Shown here piece by piece: positions 17,236 through 26,315 of a stretch of 64,000 bases of DNA. A program made the translations under genes and the position numbers. The notes under the pieces were generated by a model that had not been told where the DNA came from, made no database searches, and saw only the letters and a list, made by a program, of their open reading frames with translations. The stretch is from JALOOB01 sp040766655 (GTDB lineage Bacteria > Chloroflexota > Anaerolineae > CG2-30-64-16), in contig JAXGQB010000007.1 of NCBI GenBank assembly GCA_040766655.1, positions 408,833-472,832 of the forward strand. Direction: 5' to 3'. The first letter of the stretch is position 1. Each line of letters begins with the position of its first letter.

Positions 17236-17584
17236 ACCTTTGGGCAGTCCCTTTCCCGCAAACGCTGTACCTTCGGCTCGCCCCGGACTGAACCCTCGAA
17301 CGTTCCATTCCGCCCCCGACCAGCGTACGATGAAGCCAACCGTTACGCGCGAGGTGGGGTGTGGACCATCGGGTCAACGCAATCGTCTGCGGCAGTTCCC
17401 TCTCCATGGCCGGTCTTGCGGCCAGCCTCAGGACCAACCCGGCCCTGGACGTGGTGCGCATTCCGGCCGACGCAGCCATCCTGGCGCAGGAGCTCGACCG
17501 CCGCCACCCCAGGCTGATCGCCTTCGACCTCGGCGAGTTGTCCGGCGACCTCGTCTTCGCCCTGCTCCGGGACCACCCGGGCGT
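17236..17584 (+). repeat. Near-identical direct repeat, copy 2
   Basis: Partner of 8214-8562, 348 of 349 positions identical, offset 9022. Sequence on the right diverges immediately; on the left similarity continues at a lower level. Confidence 0.95.
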
Positions 17585-17696
17585 CACCCTGCTCGGCTTC
17601 GACCCATCCGCCGACCGGATGCTGGTCCTCTCCGGCCGCCGGGAACAGCCGTTGTCGGCGGCCGAGCTGGTGGAATCGATTCTGCGTTCCCCATAA
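17361..17696 (+). CDS. Degenerate stand-alone receiver protein, copy 2
   Basis: The protein is 111 aa. The first 74 residues equal copy 1 except residue 51 (Ser to Arg); the last 36 residues are only moderately similar (GVTLLGFDPSADRMLVLSGR). It retains the aspartate in LIAFDLGE and lacks the acidic pair and lysine of active receivers. The GTG start and leader are identical to copy 1. It stops 10 nt before the 1570-aa exported protein, repeating the module order seen upstream. Confidence 0.7.
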   Translation: MDHRVNAIVCGSSLSMAGLAASLRTNPALDVVRIPADAAILAQELDRRHPRLIAFDLGELSGDLVFALLRDHPGVTLLGFDPSADRMLVLSGRREQPLSAAELVESILRSP

Positions 17697-17706
17697 GGAG
17701 TACACC

Positions 17707-20700
17707 ATGAACGCCATCCGTCTGACCCCGACCCTGTCTCTCATCATCCTGTTCACCTGCCTGCTGGCGCTTCTCGCGCCGCCCCCAGCCGCCGCCCAGG
17801 AACCCACACCCTTCTCCCACGCCGGCTGGATGGCCGACCCGCTCGATCCCGGCCAGCCCGCGCCCGCGCCGGACACCCCGCCCGACGCCCTCGTGCGGGG
17901 CTGGTGGTGGCGCGACGGGACGAACGAGAGCGTCATCGAGCAGCATTCCCTGACCGAGTTCACTGGCGGCACGGAAATCGTCTACATCACTTCCGGGCTT
18001 AAGGTCTACTTTTACCGGGCTCTCAGTGGGCCCAACGTTGCCGTGGTGACGACCCCTCACAACGCGCTGATCGTTGGCACCGGGGGCGACCGGAGCCTGG
18101 CCTTGACCGCCTTGATGGCGCTCCGCAATATCATCCCCGGCTTTCTCCACATGAGCCCCTCCGGCATCGTTGTGCTCGATGCGCATGCGGATGCCTACCG
18201 GGGCATCGGCATATGGCGAAGTGCCTTCAACCGCCCTGCGCTCCCAGCCTATGTGAATGCGGCCTTTGACGTCGCGAAAGCCGGCTTCGACCATAGCGGG
18301 TACTACACCCGCCAGGCCATGGCGATGGGCCAGTCGCTCAGCTGGGGCCCCGACGCGCTGCTGGGCGCCGGGTCGATGCGGGCCTACGCCACCACTTTTA
18401 TTGATCCAGACCCGGCGCCAACCAGCCTCATCTCCGCGCCGACAACGATCACGGTGGAAAATGAGATTATCAGCCTGATCCCGGCCCCGGGCCGTGAGGC
18501 CGGGCTGTTGGTCTGGATTCCCCGCGTCCGTATCCTGCTCGCGGGGGATGCCGGCGCCTTTCTCCCCGACGTGGGCTCCATCTACCGAGCCAGCACACCG
18601 GTACCGGAGCGCATCGAGCTCCTGGACACGATGATCGGGCTGGCCCCCGCCTACTACATCACCTCGAACGGGAGCCCCATCGTCGGCGCGAGCGCGATCG
18701 CGGCCGCGCTCACGGCCCAGCGCGACGCCCTCCAGTCCATCTACGACCAGACGCTGGCCCTGATCGACCAGCAGCTCACGCTCAGCGAGGTCGCTGCGGC
18801 GGTCGCGCTGCCCGCCGACCTGGCCGCCAGCCCCTACAACCGGGAGCTGGCCAGCAACATCCCGGGCGTCGTGCGCAACATCTACCACGAGCGCATGGGC
18901 TGGTTCGGCGGCGAGACCCCCGACCTGGCCGGCACCCTCACGCCCGCAGCGAAGGCCTCGGCCCTGGCCGAGGCGCTGGGGGGAGCGGATAACCTGGTGG
19001 CGGCGGCGCGCACTGCCGAGCTGAACGCGCGCGACCTGGCCGCGGCGGAGAAGGCGCTGTACCTCGCCTATGCCGCGTTCCACGCCGCACCCGACAGCTT
19101 CGCGGCCCGGCAGGTGTACGCCCAGGCGCTGCGCAAGAACGCCTTCATGCAGACGAACGCGCAGAACCGCAACTACTATCTGAGCGAGGCCCTGCAACTC
19201 GGGACCGAACAGATCGTGACCGACCTGGCTAAGTCCGGCGAAGAAGATGCGGCCATCGCCTTCGCCGCGGCCGATTTCGCGCAGCACTTCTTCGGCATCC
19301 TGGGCAGTGGCCTGGAGACGGTGAAGATCGTCAGCCTGCCCCCGGCGGAGCACGGCATGCTGGCGCTGGCGGGCGCCGGCGTGACCGCAGGGCAGGAGAT
19401 CCCGCTGGCAGAACTGGACGGCCTGACCTTCACCCCCGCGGGCGACTGGAACGGCGACACCAGCTTCGCCTGGAACGGTAAGGACGGCGGCGTCTACTGC
19501 ACCGCGGACGCGTCCGTCGCCATCAACATCCTGCCCGTCAACGACGCGCCGGCGGTCGGGGCGCCGTTCGCCGACTTCACGGTCCCGGAAGACTTCGGGG
19601 GATCCACCTCCATTTCCACGATTGGCCCCGGAACCTGGGCAGCCGACTCGATCGTCATCGGAGCGGACGGGCTGCCGGTCATCAGCTCCGGCATCTGGAA
19701 CGGTGCGAACTACGAACGCAGAGTCGCCCACTGCGGCGATGCCGCCTGCTCCGGCGCGACCGTCACCACCGTTGACAGCGAGGGGGACGTCGGGCTTGAT
19801 GGCTCGATCGTCATCGGAGCCAACGGGTTGCCGGTCATCGCCTACGCGGACGGCACCAACCTGAACGCCAAAGTCGCCACCTGTAACGACGCCGCGTGCA
19901 CCAGCGCGACCCTCGTCGCCGTCGAGGGCACGGTAAGCAGCCCGGAAGGCATTCGCTCACCTTCGATCGCCATCGGAGCGGACGAGCTGCCGGTCATCAG
20001 CTACATAACAGGCGATGACGCCCTGAAGGTCATTCACTGCGACGACGACGCCTGCTCCCGCGCGACCGTTACCACGGTCGACGCCGGAGACGGGAGCTAT
20101 GTGCCTGATTGCGCGATCGCCATCGGAACCGATGGGTTGCCGCTCATCAGCTACGGAGGCTACGACTACACGTCAGAAGACCGCAATGTTCTCAGAATCG
20201 CTCACTGTAGCGACGCCGCCTGTAGCGCACCGGCCACCATCACCAGGGTTGACGGCACCCCTGGGGAGATCCAATTTGTCTCGATGGCCATCGGGACGGA
20301 CGGGCTGCCCATCGTCGCCTATATGGACAGAATCGCAAACGACTTGAAGGTCTCGCGCTGCCACGACGCCGCGTGCACGAGCGCGACGACCATCAACCTG
20401 GACAGCGCCGGTGTCGTCGGCTGGCGGCCTTCGATCGCCATCGGGGCCGACGGGCTGCCGGTCATCAGCTACGGCGTCGGCGCCCTCGGCCAACTTGAGC
20501 TCGATGACCTGAAGGTAGCCCACTGCAGCGATCTCGCCTGCACGAGCGCCACCTTCAGCACGGTGGACCCCGGCGATGTCTACACCCACACCTCGATCGC
20601 CGTGGGCCCGGATGGGCTGCCGGTCATCGCCTACCTCACCATCGACTTAGAGTCGGAAAACGATACCCTGAAAGTCGCCCACTGCTCAAACGCCTTCTGC

Positions 20701-22419
20701 GCCCCGTCGCTGCCGCTCGCGGCGATCTTCGACGATGCCGACGGCGACGAGCTCGCCTATACGGTTGAGAACGACCGCCTGGACCTGGTCAGCGCGACGG
20801 TGGACGGCACGAACCTGGTGCTGGATTACGGGGAGAATCAGCACGGCGCGGCAACCATCAGGGTGACCGCGACCGACCCGTCCGGCCTGGCGGTCTCGGA
20901 CGACTTCGTCGTGACGGTCAGCCCGGTGAACGACGCGCCCGCGGTGGCAGCGCCCATTGCGGACGCCGCGGTGGACGAGGACGCCCCGGCCACATCCCTG
21001 GACCTCTCCACGACCTTCGCCGACCTTGACGGCGATCACCTGACCTACGCCGTGGCCGCCAACAGCAACCCCGACCTGGTCAGCGCGGCCCTCGACGGCG
21101 CAAGCCTGATCCTGAGCTTCGCAGCCAACGGCAGCGGCCAGGCGACCATCACGATCTCGGCGACCGATCCCGCCGGCCTGTCGGCTGCCGACGAGTTCGT
21201 CATCACCGTGAACCGCGTCAACGACGCGCCGGCGGCAGGCGCACCTATCGCCGACATCACCGTGGACGAGGATGCCGGCCCCACGGCCATCGAGTTGACC
21301 GGCGCCTTCACCGATGCCGACGGCGACCCGCTGGTCTACGCGGCCGCGAGCGACAATCCCGCCCTGGCCGGCGCGACCGTCGAGGGCGCAACGCTCACGC
21401 TGACCTTCGGCGCGAACCAGAACGGCGCGGCGGTCATAACGGTGACGGCGACCGATCCGTCCGGTGAGACCGCCACAAGTGACTTCGCCGTGACGGTCAC
21501 CCCCGTCAACGACGCGCCGTGGGCCAACAGCCAGCAGGTGCAGGCCACCGCCGGCGTGTCCCGCAGCATGACGCTGGAGTACGGCGACATTGACACTGCT
21601 TCGGGCGAGCTGACCGTCGAGATCACGACCGCTCCCGCGCACGGCACGCTTTCGGGCGTTGGGACAGACATGACCTACACCGCCGAGGCCGGCTACAGCG
21701 GGCCGGACAGCTTCACCTACACGGTGAGCGACGGCGAGCTGGCCTCTGAGCCTGCGACGGTGACCATCGACGTGGCTCAGACCGTCATCGGCGGCCGGGT
21801 GGTGAACGACGCCGATGGGGACGGCCTGCTGGAGACCGGCGAGTGGGGGCTGGCGGACGTGACGGTCCAGCTCCAGGATACCGGCGGCGCCGTGCTTGCG
21901 ACGGCGACCACCGCTGCAGACGGCAGCTACGCCTTCGGCAGCCTGGCCGCGGGCGTCTACCGGGTGCGGCCCGTCCTGCCGGCTGGCTACATGCAGACCA
22001 CGCCCGATCCGGCAGACATCACGTTGGCGGACGGCCAGGTGGTGCCCGGCATCGACTTCGGCCTGGTCTACTCGGCCGACGTTCGGGTGACGATGACCGC
22101 GAGCGTGAACAACAAGACGATCATCTACACAATCACGGTAACCAACGATGGGCCGGCGGATGCGGTCGACACGGTCCTGACCGACACGCTGCCGGCAGGC
22201 ATCAGCTTCGTCTCGGTGATCTGCACCCAGGGGACCTGTTCCGGCGGCAAGACAGTCACGTGCAGCTTCGGCACGTTGGTCTCGGGCGGCAGCGCGACGG
22301 TGACGCTCAAGGTGAACCGGACGGACAAAGACAACGCCATCGTCAACAGCGCGACGGTGGCCGCGGCCACGTTCGACATCAACCCGGGCAACAACTCGGC
22401 GACGGCGACCGTGGAATAG
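17707..22419 (+). CDS. Exported protein: degenerate alkyl-sulfatase-like head, repeats, cadherin-like, SdrD-B and DUF11 domains
   Basis: The 1570-aa protein has a signal peptide (residues 1-31) and AGGAG before the ATG. Residues about 85-335 resemble the metallo-beta-lactamase fold of alkyl sulfatases. The zinc motif normally THxHxDH reads LDAHADAY, keeping one His and the Asp but losing two His. Residues 370-545 resemble the alkyl sulfatase dimerisation domain (RMGWFGGETPDL...). Next come about eight roughly 45-residue repeats of IGADGLPVISY...HCSDAAC (630-1000), cadherin-like repeats with NDAP and DxDGD (1000-1270), an Ig-like domain (1270-1358), an SdrD B-like domain (VNDADGDGLLETGEWG, 1360-1455) and a DUF11 domain. 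It is probably a surface protein whose sulfatase head is inactive. Confidence 0.8.
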   Translation: MNAIRLTPTLSLIILFTCLLALLAPPPAAAQEPTPFSHAGWMADPLDPGQPAPAPDTPPDALVRGWWWRDGTNESVIEQHSLTEFTGGTEIVYITSGLKVYFYRALSGPNVAVVTTPHNALIVGTGGDRSLALTALMALRNIIPGFLHMSPSGIVVLDAHADAYRGIGIWRSAFNRPALPAYVNAAFDVAKAGFDHSGYYTRQAMAMGQSLSWGPDALLGAGSMRAYATTFIDPDPAPTSLISAPTTITVENEIISLIPAPGREAGLLVWIPRVRILLAGDAGAFLPDVGSIYRASTPVPERIELLDTMIGLAPAYYITSNGSPIVGASAIAAALTAQRDALQSIYDQTLALIDQQLTLSEVAAAVALPADLAASPYNRELASNIPGVVRNIYHERMGWFGGETPDLAGTLTPAAKASALAEALGGADNLVAAARTAELNARDLAAAEKALYLAYAAFHAAPDSFAARQVYAQALRKNAFMQTNAQNRNYYLSEALQLGTEQIVTDLAKSGEEDAAIAFAAADFAQHFFGILGSGLETVKIVSLPPAEHGMLALAGAGVTAGQEIPLAELDGLTFTPAGDWNGDTSFAWNGKDGGVYCTADASVAINILPVNDAPAVGAPFADFTVPEDFGGSTSISTIGPGTWAADSIVIGADGLPVISSGIWNGANYERRVAHCGDAACSGATVTTVDSEGDVGLDGSIVIGANGLPVIAYADGTNLNAKVATCNDAACTSATLVAVEGTVSSPEGIRSPSIAIGADELPVISYITGDDALKVIHCDDDACSRATVTTVDAGDGSYVPDCAIAIGTDGLPLISYGGYDYTSEDRNVLRIAHCSDAACSAPATITRVDGTPGEIQFVSMAIGTDGLPIVAYMDRIANDLKVSRCHDAACTSATTINLDSAGVVGWRPSIAIGADGLPVISYGVGALGQLELDDLKVAHCSDLACTSATFSTVDPGDVYTHTSIAVGPDGLPVIAYLTIDLESENDTLKVAHCSNAFCAPSLPLAAIFDDADGDELAYTVENDRLDLVSATVDGTNLVLDYGENQHGAATIRVTATDPSGLAVSDDFVVTVSPVNDAPAVAAPIADAAVDEDAPATSLDLSTTFADLDGDHLTYAVAANSNPDLVSAALDGASLILSFAANGSGQATITISATDPAGLSAADEFVITVNRVNDAPAAGAPIADITVDEDAGPTAIELTGAFTDADGDPLVYAAASDNPALAGATVEGATLTLTFGANQNGAAVITVTATDPSGETATSDFAVTVTPVNDAPWANSQQVQATAGVSRSMTLEYGDIDTASGELTVEITTAPAHGTLSGVGTDMTYTAEAGYSGPDSFTYTVSDGELASEPATVTIDVAQTVIGGRVVNDADGDGLLETGEWGLADVTVQLQDTGGAVLATATTAADGSYAFGSLAAGVYRVRPVLPAGYMQTTPDPADITLADGQVVPGIDFGLVYSADVRVTMTASVNNKTIIYTITVTNDGPADAVDTVLTDTLPAGISFVSVICTQGTCSGGKTVTCSFGTLVSGGSATVTLKVNRTDKDNAIVNSATVAAATFDINPGNNSATATVE

Positions 22420-22439
22420 CGGGAACGCTACGGCTATGA

Positions 22440-22483
22440 GACACGGAGATGCGGGGACACGATGAACTCCCCCTCTCCGTGTC
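22440..22483. terminator. Hairpin between convergent genes
   Basis: A perfect 10-bp inverted repeat (22440-22449 GACACGGAGA with 22474-22483) with a 24-nt loop follows the 1570-aa gene and faces the ATPase gene. No T-run; possible bidirectional terminator. Confidence 0.45.
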
Positions 22484-22560
22484 ACCGCATCGCCACCCGC
22501 CAGTTCCCATGCCACCTGGTACAGGGGCTAAGTTCGCATTCCCTCTCAATGAGGATCCAC

Positions 22561-25413
22561 CTACCTTCTACGCAAAAACGCCTTCCAGATTTCACTTACG
22601 ATGAAGACGATCGTGCTGGCCCCGAGGCTGATCGCCAGTTCCCCTGCGGTGAGCGCCTGAGTACGGAAGATCGGTTGCAGGAATGGGATGTAGGTGATCG
22701 CAAGCTGCAGCACGAAGGTCAACAGCACGGCGCCCAACATGGCCCGGTTGGAGAGCAGGCCGATGGTGAAGAGCGAGTCACGCTCCGACCGGATCGCGAG
22801 CGCGTTGCCCATCTGTGACAGCGTGAGCGTCATGAAGACCATGGTCACCCAGGCCGGATTGCCCTGGCGCCACGCCCAGTAGCCGACGCCAAGCGACACG
22901 ATGCCCATGAGCAGGCCGATGAAGAGGATCGCCGGCGCCATGCCGCGTGCGAACACGCTCTGATTGGGCGGATAGGGTGGACGCCGCATGATGTTGCGTT
23001 CGGCAGGCTCCACGCCCAGCGCGAGGCCGGGAAGGCCATCGGTGACCAGGTTCACCCACAAGATCTGGAGCGCAGTCAGGGGGATCGGCATGCCGATGAA
23101 GGGCGCGGCCAACATCACGATGATCTCGCCCGCGTTGCTGGTCAGCGTGTAGCGAATGAACTTGCGCACGTTGTCGTAGATCGTGCGCCCCTCTTCGACT
23201 GCTGAGACGATGCTGGCGAAGTTGTCGTCGAGGATCACCATGTCGGACGCCTCCTTGGAGACGTCGGTGCCGGTGATGCCCATCGCCACGCCGATATCCG
23301 CCTTGCGCAGTGCAGGCGCATCGTTGACACCGTCGCCCGTCATCGCGGCGATTTCGCCGCGGCGCTGCAACGCCTCTACGATGCGCAGCTTGTGCTCGGG
23401 CGCAACCCTGGCGAATACCGACACTTCCGACACAGCCTGATACAGGTCGTCGTCCGTCATCCTGGTCAGTTCCTGGCCGGTGATCACCCGATCGTGAGTG
23501 GATGCTGGAGGGGCGGCCGCGGGCTGGGACGACGAAGGGGCGCCTGGACTATCGGCGGCGCTCAGGCCGCGGTCGACGATCCCCAGGTCCTGAGCGATGC
23601 GCATCGCGGTCAGCGGATGATCTCCGGTAATCATCATCGGGCGTATGCCCGCGGTCTTTGCCGTGTGGACCGCATCCTTGACTTCTGCGCGGGGTGGATC
23701 CATCATGCCCACCATGCCGACGATGGCGAGGTCCTTCTCGTACGCGCTGCCCTCCTCGGCGTCGCCCGCAGAGCTTTCCGGCACGAGTTCTTTCAGGGGA
23801 CGTAGCGCCACGCCCAGGACGCGCAGGCCCTCGCGCGCGAGTCCCTCGTTGGCGCTGCGGACGCGCTCGCGCCATTCGACGTCCAACGGCACGAAACGAT
23901 CGTTGACCCAAACGCGGTCGCTAACCTCCAGGAGTTGGTCCACGGCGCCCTTGGTGACCACGAGATACGGCATCTCCTCGGCCTCCAGCATCTGGCGGAT
24001 ATAAGGGTTCACCACCAGGCTGTCGGTGTGGATCGGCACCTTGTGGACCGTGGTCATCAGCTTGCGTTCGGATGTGAATGGAACCTCAGCCAGGCGCGGG
24101 AAGGTCTTATCCAGGTCATCCTTCCACAGCCCGAACCGGGCAGCTGCCACCACGAGCGCGGCCTCGGTGGGGTCGCCCACAGTGGAGAAGTCGCCCGTTG
24201 CCTCCTTGTCCTCCCGTATGATCGCGTCATTGCACAGCGTACTGCCGGCCAGGACCAGTGCCTGGGTCGCGGAGATCGGCTCCTTGGGCGGATCTGCTGC
24301 GCGAAGGGCAGGCTGGCGGTCGCGCATCACCTCCTCCATGGTTGCCCGTTGCTCCGCCACATCGAGCACCACGACCGTCATGCGGTTCTCGGTCAACGTG
24401 CCGGTCTTGTCCGAGCAGATGACCGTGACCGAGCCAAGCGTCTCCACTGCCGGTAGCTTGCGGATGAGTGCGCGACGCTTAAGCATGCGCTGTGCGCCAA
24501 GGGCCAATGCAATGGTGACCACCGCCGGCAGGCCTTCGGGCACCACCGCGACGGCCATCGCCACGCCGGTCAGGACCAGGTCGCCGAGGTCCTCCCCGCG
24601 CAACAGGCCCAGCCCGATGACGATGGCGACAATCACGAGCGCCACGATGGCCAGTGACCGGCCCATGGCGGCCATGCGCCGTTGGAGCGGCGTGGGGCCG
24701 CTCTCGACCGTCTGGATCATCTCCGCGATGTTTCCAAGTTCCGTGCGCATGCCTGTGTCCACGACGATGGCCGAACCGCGGCCCATGGTCACCGCGGTGC
24801 CCATGTAGACCATGTTGTGCCGGTCACCGATGGCGGCATGCGTATCGGCACGGAAATCGACGACCTTATCCACGGCCGTAGATTCGCCGGTAAGTGCGGC
24901 TTCCTGCACGCGAAGGTTAGCCGCCTCGATAACCCGCGCATCCGCAGGCACCGAATCGCCGGCCTCCAGCAAGATCACGTCGCCGGGAACGAGACTCGTG
25001 GCATCCGCGTGTTGCACTTCCCCGCCGCGGCGCACCTTGACCCGCGGTGTCGCCATCTTCTTGAGCGCGGCCATCGCCTGCTCTGCGCGATACTCCTGCG
25101 TGAACCCGAGGGCTGCGTTGAGGATGACGATCACCAGGATGGCGATCGTGTCCTTCACCTCGCCCAGAAGGCCAGAGATCACCGCGGCGATGATGAGGAC
25201 GATCACCATGGTCTCCTTGAACTGGTCAAGGAGGATCAGCCAGGGGCTTTTCACGCCGCGATCGATCAGCTCGTTCGGGCCGAAGCGCGTGCGGCGGTCT
25301 TCGGCCTGCGCAGCAGACAGGCCCTGCGTCGGGTCAACCTCAAATTGGCTGGCCGCCTGTTCAGCGCTCAACGTGTGCCACGGGATGTGACTGAGATCAG
25401 TATCTTGTGTCAT
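22561..25413 (-). CDS. P-type Ca2+/cation-transporting ATPase
   Basis: The 950-aa P-type ATPase matches the PMR1/SERCA-like P2 family. It has a cation-ATPase N-domain (HTLSAEQAASQF), actuator motif TGES (175-178), PEGL in membrane helix 4 (292-295), phosphorylation motif SDKTGTLT (D335), MITGDHP and MTGDGVNDAP in the P domain, and a C-terminal six-helix bundle. P2A pumps with PEGL export Ca2+ or Mn2+ from the cytoplasm. The ATG at 25413 has AGGAG five bases upstream and a good promoter; an open frame upstream of it is not coding. The P-domain linker 23500-23560 encodes a Ser/Pro/Ala insert. Metal specificity is inferred. Confidence 0.94.
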   Translation of the reverse strand: MTQDTDLSHIPWHTLSAEQAASQFEVDPTQGLSAAQAEDRRTRFGPNELIDRGVKSPWLILLDQFKETMVIVLIIAAVISGLLGEVKDTIAILVIVILNAALGFTQEYRAEQAMAALKKMATPRVKVRRGGEVQHADATSLVPGDVILLEAGDSVPADARVIEAANLRVQEAALTGESTAVDKVVDFRADTHAAIGDRHNMVYMGTAVTMGRGSAIVVDTGMRTELGNIAEMIQTVESGPTPLQRRMAAMGRSLAIVALVIVAIVIGLGLLRGEDLGDLVLTGVAMAVAVVPEGLPAVVTIALALGAQRMLKRRALIRKLPAVETLGSVTVICSDKTGTLTENRMTVVVLDVAEQRATMEEVMRDRQPALRAADPPKEPISATQALVLAGSTLCNDAIIREDKEATGDFSTVGDPTEAALVVAAARFGLWKDDLDKTFPRLAEVPFTSERKLMTTVHKVPIHTDSLVVNPYIRQMLEAEEMPYLVVTKGAVDQLLEVSDRVWVNDRFVPLDVEWRERVRSANEGLAREGLRVLGVALRPLKELVPESSAGDAEEGSAYEKDLAIVGMVGMMDPPRAEVKDAVHTAKTAGIRPMMITGDHPLTAMRIAQDLGIVDRGLSAADSPGAPSSSQPAAAPPASTHDRVITGQELTRMTDDDLYQAVSEVSVFARVAPEHKLRIVEALQRRGEIAAMTGDGVNDAPALRKADIGVAMGITGTDVSKEASDMVILDDNFASIVSAVEEGRTIYDNVRKFIRYTLTSNAGEIIVMLAAPFIGMPIPLTALQILWVNLVTDGLPGLALGVEPAERNIMRRPPYPPNQSVFARGMAPAILFIGLLMGIVSLGVGYWAWRQGNPAWVTMVFMTLTLSQMGNALAIRSERDSLFTIGLLSNRAMLGAVLLTFVLQLAITYIPFLQPIFRTQALTAGELAISLGASTIVFIVSEIWKAFLRRR

Positions 25414-25438
25414 ATAGGCTCCTTGGTAAGTGGCCCCA

Positions 25439-25467
25439 AGTATAGCAGAGGCCGCACAACTCAACAA
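25439..25467 (-). promoter_or_regulatory. Promoter of the P-type ATPase
   Basis: On the minus strand: TTGTTG (25467-25462), 17 bp, TATACT (25444-25439), 26 bases before the ATG. Confidence 0.6.
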
Positions 25468-25476
25468 CGCGCCGTG

Positions 25477-25728
25477 ATGCACCTGACGGAGACCAGGGAG
25501 TTCACCACCCAGCCGGCCCACTACACCCTGAACATTCGCAAGGGCATCCTTGAGGTGAATCCTCCGGGCGCAGGTGAGGAGCAACTCGTGATCAACACCG
25601 ACACCCTGTCCTGAAAGCAACTGGTCCTGTACAAGGTTGACCCCGCAACCGCCGTCGCGGATGGGAAGGTGGTCATCTCGGGAGGAGCAGCGGAAAGCTT
25701 CTATGATTTCATGAGGCTGTTCAGGTAG
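25477..25728 (+). pseudogene. Alkyl sulfatase C-terminal (SCP2-like) domain relic
   Basis: Reading through one in-frame TGA (25612-25614), the translation gives YTLNIRKGILEVNPP, then VINTDTLS, stop, KQLVLYKVDP, then ADGKVVISGGAAESFYDFMR and a TAG. L-x-x-R-x-G-x-L, D/N-T-x-x-L and a final D/G-G-K-V-x-x-x-G-x-x-x-x-F are typical of the SCP2-like domain that ends class III alkyl sulfatases. The beginning is missing and is overlain by the ATPase promoter. The other two alkyl-sulfatase domains occur, degenerate, in the exported protein at 17707-22419. That they derive from one ancestral gene is inference. Confidence 0.7.
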
Positions 25729-25753
25729 CTCAATCGACATGGTCCGTGACCAC

Positions 25754-25794
25754 GAGGCGTTCACCCGTGCCCGCGAGGCGGGGGTGGACGCCTC
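25754..25794. terminator. Hairpin in the gap before the receiver gene
   Basis: An 11-bp stem with one wobble pair (25754-25764 GAGGCGTTCAC with 25784-25794). The rest of 25729-25912 shows no coding signal. Confidence 0.35.
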
Positions 25795-25912
25795 GTACCG
25801 CGCCCGACACGACTGCAACCCGAGCACACTGTCCGGTTGACCAGGACAGGACTCCCCCTGCGACCGATGCGTACAGCCTCGAACTGCCCTAGACTGGGCA
25901 CGAGGCTGAGAA

Positions 25913-26266
25913 ATGACACGCATCCTGATTGCTGATCCCGATCCCAACATTCGCCAGGCACTCGTCCTGCTGTTCGAACGCAGGCTGGACGCGATCCAGG
26001 CCGGCGAAGCGTGGGATCGCGCCTCACTCGAACATCAGTTGGTGGCGCTCCGGCCCGACGCACTGCTGCTGGACCGCCACCTGCCTGGCCTGACCACCAC
26101 CGACATCGCGGCCTTGACGAGGCGGCCGGCCTGTCCCCGCCTGGCCCTGATGAGCGTGGACCACGATGATCTCACGACGGCTCTGGACCTCCACGCGGCG
26201 TTCATCTACAAGGGTGCGCCGCCGGAAGAAGTACTTGCTGTGGTGAGTCAGCTGATTCCAGCATGA
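25913..26266 (+). CDS. Single-domain response regulator (receiver only)
   Basis: The 117-aa protein is a complete CheY-like receiver without an output domain. Asp pair D8/D10 (IADPDPN), phospho-acceptor D54 (LLLDRHLPG), S81 in place of Thr and K100 (FIYKGAPPE) are present. It should accept phosphate and act by protein contact. It lies 50 nt before an ECF sigma factor and near a NarL-type kinase/regulator pair, which are candidate partners. Unlike the two small receiver-like proteins upstream, its active-site residues are intact. Confidence 0.85.
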   Translation: MTRILIADPDPNIRQALVLLFERRLDAIQAGEAWDRASLEHQLVALRPDALLLDRHLPGLTTTDIAALTRRPACPRLALMSVDHDDLTTALDLHAAFIYKGAPPEEVLAVVSQLIPA

Positions 26267-26315
26267 GTCCGACAAGCCCTTCCCCCCGCGCCTGTTGCGG
26301 AAAGGAATCATCACG

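Noticed and set aside
17707..19340. Functional alkyl sulfatase
   Set aside because: The zinc motif has lost two of its histidines and the C-terminal SCP2-like domain is missing, so activity is not supported.
24682..25614. 310-aa plus-strand frame ending in the sulfatase relic
   Set aside because: Its first 265 residues are antisense to the ATPase; only the last 45 codons carry meaningful similarity.
25414..25950. Long N-terminal extension of the P-type ATPase
   Set aside because: The family starts near residue 180 of that frame; AGGAG and a promoter lie just upstream of 25413, and the extension crosses the opposite-strand relic.
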